From contig NC_090281.1 of assembly GCF_037392515.1 (NCBI RefSeq), positions 45,422,645 to 45,486,644 of the forward strand: a stretch of DNA of 64,000 nt, written 5' to 3'. The first letter of the stretch is position 1; each line of letters opens with the position of its first letter. Made by a program: the position numbers and the translations under genes. The stretch is from Haliotis asinina (lineage: Eukaryota > Mollusca > Gastropoda > Lepetellida > Haliotidae). The notes beneath the pieces were generated by a model. The model was not told the DNA's origin. It did not search any database and was given only the letters and a program-made list of their open reading frames with translations. Below are positions 10,985 through 21,790 of this stretch, piece after piece.

Positions 10985-13168
10985 ATGTCTGTCAGCGATA
11001 TTTCCTCAGAGGGCACATTCAGCTCAGGTGAGTATATTGCAGATGATGCAAGTATATTATTTGTAAAATCAGTGAGGCAACCCTGATGATGCCACGTGTA
11101 CCTTCAGCAGCATGGTTGTGGAGAAATCTTACACTCAAGACTACCATATCATTTAACAGGGAGCTCAATATACAGAGTCGTAGAGTATCCCTGCCATTCA
11201 GTAAGTGTTTAGTATATTGAATCACGATATGAGAACAACAGCCCGACTAATTGGCTGATCAAAGGTTTATTACATGTCATAAATATCCTTCCTGGGACTT
11301 AATCAGGCTATGGGGGTGGAATATATTCCCCAGGTAACACCAGCTGTTCAATCATAATGTATAATCAGTATAAGATTGATTTTGGACATATTCTTACAGA
11401 TGTGAAATGTTCTGTTTTATGTTTTAAGAGATAGGTTTCGTCAAAAACAACAATGACGGAGCAATACAGACTAATCCCAGTATTCATGCATATACGTATT
11501 TTGGGTTCATATCACATGTCATTATGTGGATGGAATAGTGACTTAGATAGATATATCCTTTTCAAAATCGCTAAGGCATTTCAAAATCAAATTTAACACA
11601 AATATATTTTAAAAACTAAATTGATTGTTTATTCCTTTGTAAATGTTTGTAACGTTTTCAGATAAGATATTCTTATACGATGTTGTATTAGCAGTAATTC
11701 GACTTTATTTAAGACTTTAGTTGTAATACCTGCTAGTCATTTTGTTAGGTTTTTCAAAATGCTAATTGCATTTTCCCCATGAATTTACTTTTACAGACAA
11801 CTGTGAGGCAGGCTCTACGAAATGCTGAGTCTGTAGGAGGAATGACCCTAAATCCACAACAGACGTAAGAATATACTTTAATATGATTTAAATACAGTAA
11901 CTGCAAGGGTTTCAATGCATTAAACCATTCAACGAGTAAAACTTCAGGTGTTTCTACAATAACGTCTACATGAATTTATCTTCATTGTGCTGACAATAAA
12001 TTTAGAATTGTACTTTTTTAGGTTGGAAACAGGACAGAATAAGGACGCTAAGGCAGCTCTCCCTGTTATTCCGCACGCTGAGTTTCAAGGTATTGCAGTT
12101 CTGCTTAATGCTCTGTCCTATATGCATCAGTGCACAACAAAAAATGAGCAGAACCCACTGTCATATAAATAAGAATGCTCATTTCTTGAGCTCCAAACAG
12201 TAAAATTATGTAACAAAATGTGATGTTCATGGGCGATTTTGTTCAACCGTTTGAATCGGGTGCATGTGTTTGGTGACGACTTCTTGCTATAATTCTGTAA
12301 TCACTCTATAATATACGTCAGTTTTATTGAAACATAAAGTTTCTGTCAGGGTATTGCATTTTGCTTGTTGCAGTGGCAAGATGACAAGATGTTTGCAGAC
12401 AAAAAAGGAAACCGTCTCAAGACAGAAAAACAACCAAAACAAACACAATGATGTCATGAGAAGAAGTTCCAGAGAAAATACAGTAAGTAAACATGAAAAC
12501 CAATTTAAGTAGCTTTCGGGAATCAAGAATTAGATGAAATTTTTTAAAGAAGATGCACTACATAACTTGGCTTACCATCAATTAGAAAGGAAGAAGGCAT
12601 GTTAATTGATGAATCTTAACTGAGATGATATCAATTAACAAGGCATTAGGCCTTGGTAATTAATGAACCCTTACTGATATGACTTGCTCATCATTGAACA
12701 AGGGATTAGGCCTTGTTATGTGTTGAGGCTTTGTTCAAGGCTGGGAGATACAGTAACAATCACCCCACAGTATTAATCCGTGTGATCTTTCAAAGAAGAA
12801 AAAAGGTTGTACCATACAACACCTGTGTTCTAATGCACTAAATACACAAGTATCAATAATACCTGCTATGAGATTATGAGAATAACCATTGATTCTATTT
12901 TCACATTGGTTTACCATTCACTTAATGCAAGTATAATCATATTGACTGTTTTCTTCAGAAATCGAGTCGAAGGGATGCAACAGGCAGACCTCCCCAGCCA
13001 TAAGAAAGCAAAATATGAACAAGTATTAAAAAATGCACAACTACAATGCTACCCCATTGTTTTTGATTGTATATTTGATAATAATGTGCAACATATTTTC
13101 CGTAAATTTGTAAATGGAATGTTTTTGTATGAAATGTAATCTTCCTCTTGTTATAATCTGTAAATAAA
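10985..13168 (+). CDS. Small multi-exon gene of unknown function
   Basis: The first coding exon 10985-11062 (MSVSDISSEGTFSS then GEYIADDASILF) ends phase 0 at TTT|GTAAAA. Exon 11797-11864 (TTACAG|, TTVRQALRNAESVGGMTLNP, |GTAAGA) ends with two bases. Exon 12022-12089 (TTTTTAG|, LETGQNKDAKAALPVIPHAE, |GTATTG) completes that codon, so three exons join in one frame. An in-frame TGA lies 11 codons before the ATG. The next exon begins at TTGCAG| near 12372. There the frame either stops after three codons or, with an AAG acceptor just downstream, continues acidic and basic until a TGA near 12450. Exon-like sequence from 12960 and AATAAA at 13163-13168 end the unit. The product would be short, hydrophilic and low-complexity, with no domain I know. 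Confidence 0.45.
12600..12726. repeat. Diverged two-copy tandem repeat with palindromic core
   Basis: The blocks 'TTAATTGATGAATCTTAACT' / 'TTAATGAACCCTTACT' each end in the near-palindrome ACAAGGCATTAGGCCTTGG / ACAAGGGATTAGGCCTTGTT. They lie in an intron of the gene above. Confidence 0.6.
13163..13168 (+). promoter_or_regulatory. Polyadenylation signal AATAAA
   Basis: Canonical hexamer downstream of the last exon-like segment of the 10985 gene. Supports transcription on the plus strand. Confidence 0.5.
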
Positions 13169-14099
13169 CATGTAGTGTAAGCTTGACACTGTCTATTTGT
13201 TTTGGGATAATTTAATTTGCATGAAAGACGGGAGTATTATAAACGTGAAACAAATTCCGCATTAAAGAATACCATTTCCATCAACAGTGCAGTATTGACC
13301 ATTGAGCACTATGAAGCGAACATCAAATTTATTTCAATGTTATGATATGCTAAATTCCTTGTTCACGCGTCATAAACCAAATTCAGCACATTACAACTTT
13401 CACCACCTAAACAACCCACTCCTCGGCGCATTATCGCGATGATGACACTGCAAGATGTCAAACCAGCCTACAACTCCTCAGAAACAATTTCAAAATGTTT
13501 TTTTATACAATTTGTTATCCAATAAAGATGTAGCAGAGTAGCGAGGGAAATGGAAGCAGTGTGACTCGCCACACCTAAAATATGGTTCCTATGCCATGTG
13601 AATAAACTGACAATGCACAAAGCCGAACGAAGGCCATTCTGTGTTTTTACAGGCACAAGGTGGATAAGAACTTACTAGTATTTGGCGTTACCACTATTGA
13701 TCACGAGATAAAAAACCCCCAAAACATATGAAATATCAACATGTCAAATATTCCACCACTAGAAGTATTAGTAACATATATTCCATTATATCAGTTCTGC
13801 TGTTTGTAAGAAAATAATAAAATTGCAAGCATACAATCGCGATTCAGAAGTGCAACATGTTGTACCAGGGAGCCTATATAGAGTATTGTAGAGTATCCCT
13901 GGTTGTACTTGGACTTTCGTCCCTCGTAACGAAGCCCGCGGGAGACCAAACCCAGTCATAGATGGTGGATGTGCACTCAAGTGTAACGACAGCTACCGAT
14001 TGTCTGCTTCATTTGCTGATACGCCGAGGGCTCATAAGGTAGGGCCCATAGTGTGTTCAGAAGGATGATGTGTTTGATGGGCAGTTTAGAAGTATGGCG
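13169..14099. other. No gene; one small hairpin element
   Basis: Non-coding. At about 13865-13905 the ends ACCAGGGA and TCCCTGGT form an inverted pair around 'GTAGAGTATCC'. A related hairpin with CAGGGAGC...GTAGAGTATCCCTG lies at 11158-11202. These look like two copies of a tiny fold-back repeat. Confidence 0.4.
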
Positions 14100-14240
14100 A
14101 GTCACAAGAAAGTAAGATTCTTTATAGATAACAACTTTTTGTATTGTATATGATGCGTCGTTTCACTATGGATTGATATACCGTTGTCAAACAAAATCAT
14201 ATACACTATGTTGTTATCCATAAAGAATGTATGTAGAGAT
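14100..14240. repeat. Inverted-end repeat related to 41436-41530
   Basis: The block is bounded by TTCTTTATAGATAACAAC and GTTGTTATCCATAAAGAA, which are nearly reverse complements. The middle, on the minus strand, reads TTTGACAACGGTATATCAATC then GTGAAACGACGCATCA. This parallels 'GATAACGGTGTTGGAATC' and 'CCGAAACGTCACATCC' at 41460-41520. Such ends occur near Penelope-like elements, but no element protein is present, so the class is a guess. Confidence 0.45.
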
Positions 14241-14513
14241 GTTGGGTTTTGTAAACCCATCTCTGAATTTGCGTTCGATCCAATCAAAAATCATCTCAGT
14301 AGAGACGGTGAACGACTGGAAACTGTAATTCGTCCAAGTACAATGCAGGACTTGAAACTGACAAGCGTTTGCACCAGTTTCCGTGAGATCCAGTCATCCG
14401 AGAAAAACGGATGTAGTTTCTTTGCAACCCATAGACATAAAAACATGTCATATGTACAAGTATCACACCTGCTTAATTACATAAGGTGGCTGAGACAGGA
14501 CTCGGATGCATGA
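14184..14513 (+). CDS. Open frame of unknown function (109 aa)
   Basis: The body from about 14235 reads naturally (EFAFDPIKNHLSRDGERLET, then a Cys/Ser-rich stretch and LLNYIRWLRQ) and stops at 14513. The first ~15 residues lie inside the repeat at 14100-14240, so the real start is unclear. No domain or splice partner recognised. It may be a stray exon or chance. Confidence 0.2.
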   Translation: MSNKIIYTMLLSIKNVCRDVGFCKPISEFAFDPIKNHLSRDGERLETVIRPSTMQDLKLTSVCTSFREIQSSEKNGCSFFATHRHKNMSYVQVSHLLNYIRWLRQDSDA

Positions 14514-15735
14514 GTCATCAATCAATTTATTTTGTTTATGACGTATAGCCTGATAGGTGTTAAGTTTAAATTGCATGTGGTCAATGATTGAAGCTGTGTA
14601 TTGCATATTGTCTTTAGCAGACAGGCAGCCATACATATAGGTGTCAATAAACCAGACATTAAGCTTTCTCTGTGATAGAGGCTTCTTCTTACAATCAACA
14701 TGTTTTTTATGTAACGAGTAGATTATTTACTTGTTTGTGTACACAACCAAGATTAGACTACTGCTCACGATCTCATACTCCGGGCATGCACACTGTTTCA
14801 AGCTCCATGAACCTATTCACTTCGCATGCGGTATGGGCGCAGCGCAGCACAACTGTTGAAACAACTTCTTCCCTCAGCGCTGGGGGAAATTTAGTGAATC
14901 GCTTGAACTCCGAATTCGTTTTTTCTTTATAGGTTGAATTGGCATTTTTTATGATATGTTTCGGTAACTGCATACCAAAAGGTGTCAGAATCTGCAAAGT
15001 TGTGTTTTCCTTTTTCACGTGACCTTTTAGAAATTTTCGTTTCATGAGATAACCAAAATAATACAACATATCAATAATGCCCTATGTTCCAGGGTGGGCA
15101 GTTCTCTCTGGAGGTCTTGATGTTTCTTTTTCTTTGGGAGCAGTGTCTGGCCAGCACTATGTTGCACCATGTTCAGTTTATTAATTTTCGTCTCCAGTCC
15201 AACATGAAATTTATCATCTCGAAAACGTTGGTATGGGCTTTTCCAACAAGTTACTTTAACCTCCCATGCCAACCTCCAACCTGTTATTTGTCCAGGGCAC
15301 ATTTCTGTCATGGGCTTCCATTCCTGAAGGTTATTGTTTAGCTATGTTAAATATAGCAGTGTGTTAACTGCAACTAGCCCGTGTACAACAGGTGTAGCTA
15401 TAGTCCCACGAAGCCTAAAATTATTCAGTTGGCTTATGGGACTTCATGCCTCAATGATTGTATGGGATTGTGGTGGATTGTTGCTTGGCTGACCACAGAA
15501 AGAAAGAATCAACAGAAACAACAAAAATCAAATATGATTGTGAAATATTTCAAAAGGTGACCTATCCCATCTGTATCACTGGTACTATTGGTAAAAGTTG
15601 GATCGACCACATGATTCATAGCAACATATACTGTCATGTGTTATGTTATCACAACACAATCTCTATCATTTAGCATATTATCAGAGGTGACAAGGTGATA
15701 TTGTTTATGGTTAATGTTATTCACTGTGGGAACAA
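14514..15735. other. No gene recognised
   Basis: Non-coding, bordered by the LINE 5' edge near 15736. Minus-strand frames at 14773-15069 and 15042-15311 look like dispersed-repeat translations and have no domain I recognise. Confidence 0.35.
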
Positions 15736-15747
15736 TCGGAGAGTAAG

Positions 15748-16239
15748 GTGCGTCAGTTTCTATCTGAAGATTTACATATGGGCAACGCCTACGAGATGGT
15801 GATAATACGAGCACATCGGCTAAATCAGCGGAAGCCAGGTTCTCCAATCATTGCGAAATTTCTGACATCTAAAGATAAGAGCGACATCTTCAAGGCAGCA
15901 CGTGCGGACAGGACTGAGGGTTCACAACACAAGCGTGTGACAGAGGACTTCCCCCAGAAAATACGAGAGGACAGACGAGCACTTTCACCTTGGTTTGTGG
16001 AGGCAAGGAATGCAGGAAACAACCCGAAGATGAGGCAAAATAAGCTTATTGTAAATGGTCAAGTGTTTGTGTATGATAGGAATTCCCAAAACATCGTGAA
16101 AGAGAAAGGATCGCACAAAGAACCGCCATACTCAAACAATAACACAACCACGTGGGCCAGTTTGTTTGGACCCGGAAATGAAATAGACAAGGAAGGTGAA
16201 GGACGGACCCAGTCGGAAGATAAACAAACCGACGAATGA
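15748..16239 (+). CDS. LINE ORF1p C-terminal part (L1-type RNA-binding protein)
   Basis: 163 residues match the C-terminal half of L1-type ORF1p (Transposase_22): an RRM/CTD-like part with MVIIRAHRL, then SPIIAKFLTSKDKSDIFKAA, and LSPWFVEARNAG. The acidic, Asp/Glu/Gln-rich tail ends at TGA 16237-16239. ORF1p packages element RNA in ribonucleoprotein particles. The coiled coil expected upstream is missing, so this is a 5'-truncated copy. ORF2 begins about 15 bases downstream. Confidence 0.75.
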   Translation: MRQFLSEDLHMGNAYEMVIIRAHRLNQRKPGSPIIAKFLTSKDKSDIFKAARADRTEGSQHKRVTEDFPQKIREDRRALSPWFVEARNAGNNPKMRQNKLIVNGQVFVYDRNSQNIVKEKGSHKEPPYSNNNTTTWASLFGPGNEIDKEGEGRTQSEDKQTDE

Positions 16240-16254
16240 TGTGATGGCCATGGC

Positions 16255-19200
16255 CTTATTTTCAACATTCTGACGTGGAATATCGGCGGTCTACATAAAC
16301 ATGACAATGAATATTCCCAGGTGAAACCTTTGTGTCATAATTTCGATATAGTATGTTTTTGTGAATCATTTGTGAAGGCTCATAACGAATTTTCCGCCTT
16401 TTGTCCGGTTTTCGAGCAGTCAACGCCGTGAGAGATAAAATGAAACAGTTAGGCCGCCACAGTGGCGGAGTCACCGTGTTGATAAAGGAGAAATGGCTAC
16501 AGGATGATATAATTACAACACTTTATGATCATTTTCAAAACACTGTTGTTTTACTTTTCTCAACTAAGTGCTTGCATTGGGATAAAGACACTCTGCTTAT
16601 ATTTACTTATATCTCGCCAGAGGGCTCTCCAGTGTATGATGCTAGTGACAGTGATGGAATTGCCATGCTTGAACATTGCTTAAATATTATAGTTGCTGAT
16701 CACCCGGACAAACAACTATTTCTAGCTGGTGACCTAAATGCTAGGACTAAAGACTTTTTAGACTTCATTCCTAATGATAATATTGATTTTATTGTAAGAG
16801 ATGTTGATGATTATCCCTCAGATGATTTTGAAATGTCCAGATCAAGTAAAGACAACATACATCATAACAACTTTGGTAGAAAACTGATGGAACTGTGCTG
16901 TGCATTTGGAATCCATATCATGAATGGTAGACTATATGAGGATAAACAAGGACAGTTTACTTGTGTTACACATAATGGTTCTAGTCTAGTAGACTACATG
17001 ATTGCATCAACATCTGTGTTTCCTAGAGTTGCTAATTTTGGTGTTGGTACATGTGATGTGTCTGATCATTTTCCTATTTACTGTTCTCTGAATATCCAGC
17101 CACCCAACATTACTGGTGTGCTCGAGTCACCTGTATCAACAGATCCTCCAACTAGCAATTGCATAGAGAGTAATTCAACAACAGTATGGACTAAATACGT
17201 GTGGAATGAAGAGCTCTGTGATATGTTTATCTCTAAGTTCCAAAGCCTGTATGGAAAACTATGTATAGAATTATATCACTATATAGACATTAATATTGAA
17301 GATTCATTAAATGTTTTTACTGAGCTGTACCAAAGAGCTGCAGAACACAATAGGAAGGTATTTTCAGGTTTCCATGACATTAATTCCAAACCTCAGCCCC
17401 CATGGTGGGACGAAGAACTTGAACAATTAAAACATTTGAAATATAAAGCACTGAGAGACCATAGAGATAATAACTTAGATATATTGATTTATAAAACCCT
17501 ACGTAAATCATTCAAGAAGACTTTCAACTACAAACGAACAGCTTACTTTGATATTCAAAAAGAAAAACTTATGGCAGCAAGAAACAACCCAAGAGAATTC
17601 TGGAGAACACTAAAGCAATCAGGTTCAATATCAACACCTGACAAAACATACGATATAAGTTGTGAAAACTGGTACAATCACTTTTCAGGGCTTCTTACTG
17701 AGTGTTCTGGTAATGTGCATGACAGAGATATCAATTCAGAGGTCTACAAGGATGAAGAGCTTGTAACATTAAACTGTGACATTACTGAAAATGAAGTCTT
17801 ATTTCACATTGATAAACTGGCAAAAAAACAAGTCCCCTGGACCAGATGGTATTGCAATTGACTTCATTAAAGCTTCTAAGACATTTATCAGTAATTACTT
17901 AACAGTGCTGTTTAATAAGATTTTCCAGGAAAGTATTTTTCCTGTGCACTGGGGCAGAAGCATTATTTGTCCTTTTTATAAATCTGGTGGCAAAAGTAAC
18001 CGTAATAATTACAGAGGTATTTCTCTTATTGATTCAGTGTGTAAAATATTCACTTCCATTCTTAACAGTAGATTACAGGTTTGGTGTGAGGAGAAGAATA
18101 TTATTCATGAAGCACAGGCAGGATTTAGGAGCAATTATTCTACCACTGACCACATTTTCTCACTTCAAGCTATGGTTCAGAAATACTCAGTTAAGAAAAA
18201 AGGAAGGTTCTACTGTCTGTTTATTGATTTCTCTAAGGCCTTTGATACAGTTAATCACAAAATTCTGCTGTCAAGTCTGAAAAGAGTTGGTGTGGGTGGT
18301 AAATTCTATAACATCTTGGTATCAATGTATGATAGGTTGTCAGCCTGTGTTAGAACATCTAAAGGTCTGTCAAGCTATTTTGATTGTAGTATAGGTACTA
18401 GGCAGGGCTGCATCCTCAGTCCCCAACTGTTTATTATCTTCATTAATCAGCTCATGCAAAGTATGGAGCAATTTGGCGGCCGTGGTGTATTTATTTCACC
18501 TAACGTTAATAACCTATATGCTCTAATGTTTGCAGACGATGTTTCCTCAGTCTCAGATACAGCATTCCAGCTACAGAAGAAGATTCATGGCCTTGAGAAT
18601 TTTTGTCGAGTCACTGGTATGAAGGTCAATATTGATAAGACTAAGGTTATTGTGTTCAGAAATAGTGGGCCCCTTAGACAGTATGAAAAGTGGTTTCTTT
18701 TTGGGCAAAAGCTGGAAGTTGTTTCATACTACAGGTATTTGGGTATCGTGTTTACTCCTAGGTTAGTGTGGACTAAAGCTCACACTACTCTTGCATCACA
18801 AGCCAATAAAGCCGTTATGGCTATCTTTAGATTCCAAAAACGTGTAGGCTTTGTGTCATGTGCAGATCTTTTTAGAATATTTGATGCTATGGTAAAACCA
18901 ATTCTCTGCTACGGTTCAGAAATTTGGGGTGTTACCCACTGTAAAATCATCGAACAAATACAGATAAAAACATGTAAATATTTCTTAAAAGTTGGTAAAA
19001 ATACTTGCAACAACATGGCACTAGGTGAATGTGGCAGATTCCCTCTTCAGCTTACTTATATGTCAAGGGCAGTTAAATATTGGTGTAGACTTTTAACTCT
19101 CCCAAGTTGTAGGTTGCCCCACCAGTGTTATTTAATGCTAAAGCCACTAGATGAATCTGGACGAACGACTTGGGCATCTCATATCAAGAATATATTATAT

Positions 19201-19734
19201 AGACTTGGGTTTGGCTTTGTCTGGATTGCACAGGATATTGGTAATATTGATGTCTTCATGTCTGTTTTTAAACAAAGACTATCTGATAATCTTTCACAAG
19301 ACTGGTTCTCATCGCTACATAATACAACCAAGTGTTCTAATTATATACTCTTTAAGTCCACCTTGAATGTCGAATCTTATCTCTCTATAGATATTGCCCC
19401 ATATTTGAGAAATTCTTTAACAAAATTTAGATGCGGCAAATATAAACTTTGTTCTGAGACTGGCAGATACAACAATATCCCTTATGATTCAAGATTCTGT
19501 CACCTTTGCTATCAAAAGAATTTGAATGTAATTGAAGATGAAATACATGTTTTACTTTATTGTAAAGCCTACCTAGACATAAGAAAAAAGTTTCTGGATA
19601 AATACTTGAAACACCCTATATCACAACACAGTTTTATAAACATTATGACTTCAAAAAATATAGATGTTATAAAAAACTTATGCCTATTTTTATATAATGT
19701 TGGGAAAATAAGAGATTCTGATGTATTTAGATAA
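16255..19734 (+). pseudogene. LINE ORF2: endonuclease and reverse transcriptase, two frameshifts
   Basis: The EEP endonuclease starts near 16262 (ILTWNIGGL) with CFCESFVK, GDLNARTKD (about 16729-16755) and a C-terminal SDHFPIYC. A frameshift near 16415 moves the frame into RDKMKQLGRHSGGVTVLI. At 17822-17828 a run of seven A throws the frame just before the RT block SPGPDGIAIDFIK; six A would keep it. The RT (17845-19734) has FIDFSKAFDTVNH, GTRQGCILSP and FADD at 18531-18542. The end carries RFCHLCYQ...EIHVLLYC (C-x2-C...H-x4-C). The enzyme nicks target DNA and primes reverse transcription there. Both lesions are single-base, so sequencing error is possible at the A7 run. Confidence 0.88.
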
Positions 19735-19796
19735 ACGCATGTAAATTCTAATTATACCTATGTTTGTATTTTGGGCCACTGGCCTATTACTGAATA

Positions 19797-19799
19797 AAA

Positions 19800-19834
<35 letters not shown>

Positions 19835-19838
19835 TATT
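19797..19838 (+). repeat. (TGTC)n LINE tail
   Basis: About nine TGTC repeats directly after AATAAAA, at the 3' terminus of the LINE. Microsatellite tails instead of poly(A) occur in several non-LTR clades. Confidence 0.8.
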
Positions 19839-19845
19839 CACTGTT

Positions 19846-20144
19846 CTCAAACACAAAATAAGTGGGATACTGAGTCGGAATTCTTTTCTAAACAGCTTGC
19901 GCATAGTGAAAAACACACCCATGCATCTTCACTCCACCGAACACTGTAGTAAGAGCATCAGCATCCTACCCCTAACAGAGTGACCCCTGTCCACTGAACA
20001 GTGGTCTGTCCCACTCGTATTTCACGCCCCAATTACCTCATTAATTATGTCGAGGGGTCAAACTGTAATTAGCCTTTGGGATTTATTAGGTGTGAATTTG
20101 AGGCCTTGCAGACCGTTTTACCATCACCCACCAGTTATCTCCCC
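19846..20144. other. No gene recognised
   Basis: About 300 bases of unique-looking sequence between two retrotransposons; no open frame of interest. Confidence 0.4.
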
Positions 20145-20262
20145 TTGTGGATCTTTACAAATTGTAAATGTCTTGTAAACATCATCTTTCCAAAATTGTA
20201 AATGTCTTGTAAACATCATCTTTAGAAAAGATTTACAAGCTTGTATAGGTGAACTTTTTTTT
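20145..20262 (-). repeat. TTTACAA-rich dispersed repeat, inverted relative to 9040
   Basis: The 33-base phrase AAATTGTAAATGTCTTGTAA + ACATCATCTTT occurs twice in tandem (about 20159 and 20195). It is followed by AGATTTACAAGCTTGTATAGG. Its reverse complement matches 9105-9135. Confidence 0.6.
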
Positions 20263-20271
20263 CCAGTGTTA

Positions 20272-20783
20272 GAAGCGAAATTAAAGCAATCAGTTCAAAA
20301 TGTGATGATTTGGACAGAAGGGTTACAGAAATGAGATCTCAGGTTACCGATGTGAAACATAACCGTGACTTGATGTAAAGTGATATTGATGCCCTTGCAG
20401 AGAAAGTTGACCATGTGTTTTCTCGGTTTTCAAGTATTGATGATGAACTGGACAAGTTAGAATCATTCAGCAGACGTGATAATATTATCATCTATGGTGT
20501 GCCGGAATTCGATGATGAAATATCCATGGTGTGTAAGGAGAAAGTGATCACGATATTTAATGAGAATTTGAAATTTAAAACTTGGCAGCCAGGTGACATT
20601 CACCGTTCTCATCGTCTTGGAATGAAGCGCCAAAACGCCGACAAACCTCACCCTGTCAAATTGACGGTATCAGATGACAAGGTCAGAGCCCACAAGGCTA
20701 GACCAGCTCATAAGGAAAGCGGTTTTGGAATATCCAGTGACTTAACGACACGTCAACGACAAAAACTTCAAACGCTTCTTTAA
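20272..20783 (+). pseudogene. L1-type ORF1p fragment (coiled coil and RRM)
   Basis: Reading from 20272 the frame gives a heptad-like coiled coil (EIKAISSKCDDLDRRVTEM), a stop TAA near 20377, then DELDKLESFSRRDNIIIYGV, the classic start of the L1 ORF1p RRM. GDIHRSHRLGMKRQ and a basic C-terminus follow. The product is an RNA-binding LINE protein; this copy has a nonsense mutation and lacks its 5' end. It differs in sequence from the ORF1 at 15748, so it is a separate L1/Tx1-like lineage. Confidence 0.75.
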
Positions 20784-21034
20784 AAATGGCAACTTGATAA
20801 CGAAACCTCGTTTAGCTGCAGAATCCGCAACTTCAACATCGCAGAAAACCAAAACCATCGTCTCAAAAGAGACGGCGCATTGTAAGAGATACCGAACCTG
20901 CGTCACCGATAGTGTCGAAGTAGGAAGTCGGCCGAAGCCCGGATCATATTTCACACAGCCCCTGTGACCGTGACACCGGTACTGATAAATTTTGTGAGCT
21001 TTCTGATTATTATGAATATCGGTGTTGTGATGGA

Positions 21035-21790
21035 ACTATTAACTTTCTCTTTTGGGATGTGAATGGTTTATATTCCAAAATCTATGAAAATGACTTTTTG
21101 AATTATTTGCGCCACTTCAAAATTGTATGTCTTGCAGAAACATTTGTTGACAATATTTCTGATGATTGGTTGTATGACTATGATATCTTTTATAGCCCAG
21201 CAATCAAACTGTCCGAGTATGGTCGACTCACTGGCGGTGTCTGTGTAGGCGTTCATCAGTCTCTCAGCAAATCGTGTGAGTAATTGAAATCTGATTTTGA
21301 CAATTTTATATGTATAAAATTCAGTAAGTCGATATTTGCAACTGATAAAGATATTATCCTGATATGGACATATATCCCACCAGCCGGTTCATCGTACTAT
21401 GAGACTCACGCAGGATGTAGCCTCGATAATGTAGATCAGTTTTTAGTATCTAATTTGTTTAGAGATTCCCATCTGTACTGTGCGGCGACATGAACGCACG
21501 TACTGGGGTGAGTAAGAACCCCCAAGTGACGTGGTGATGATAGACACGTCACCAACATACTTGATGAGGAGGAGGATATCCCTGGTGGGGATCGTAAATC
21601 ACATGATAAAGTCATAAATAGATTCGGACAAATTTTGATGGACATGTGTTATGCATTTCAGTTATTTATTGTCAATGGTAGAGCGTTTGGAGATGAACAA
21701 GGTGAATATACTTTTGTCGAACGGCATGGCTGTAGTGTTAATGATTATTTCATCTGGTTTCCTGATCTCTTTGAATATATAAGTATGTTC
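21035..21790 (+). pseudogene. Decayed L1/Tx1-like LINE endonuclease
   Basis: The pieces are FLFWDVNGLYSKIYENDF (from about 21042), IVCLAETFVDNIS, GRLTGGVCVGVHQSLSK then a stop near 21281, ILIWTYIPPAGSSYYE, GDMNARTG after a frameshift near 21486, and FGQILMDMCYAFQLFIVNGR to CSVNDYFIW (21620-21760). These are the EEP endonuclease motifs in order. The sequence ends abruptly near 21790, where a minus-strand LINE begins, so the RT is absent. Confidence 0.8.

Larger units (their letters stand above)
15736..19840 (+). mobile_element. Nearly complete L1/Tx1-like LINE
   Basis: The order is truncated ORF1 (15748-16239), 15-base gap, ORF2 endonuclease (from ~16255), reverse transcriptase, a C-terminal CCHC-like zinc finger, a short 3' UTR, then a (TGTC)n tail at 19797-19838. 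No RNase H was seen. The combination of an L1-type ORF1p and an EEP endonuclease points to the L1/Tx1 group. The 5' end is truncated inside ORF1. Two single-base frameshifts break ORF2; otherwise it is very well preserved, suggesting a young copy. Confidence 0.85.

Noticed and set aside
9040..20262. Maverick/Polinton-type giant transposon between the inverted TTTACAA repeats
   Set aside because: No polymerase B, integrase, ATPase or capsid-type frame lies between them.
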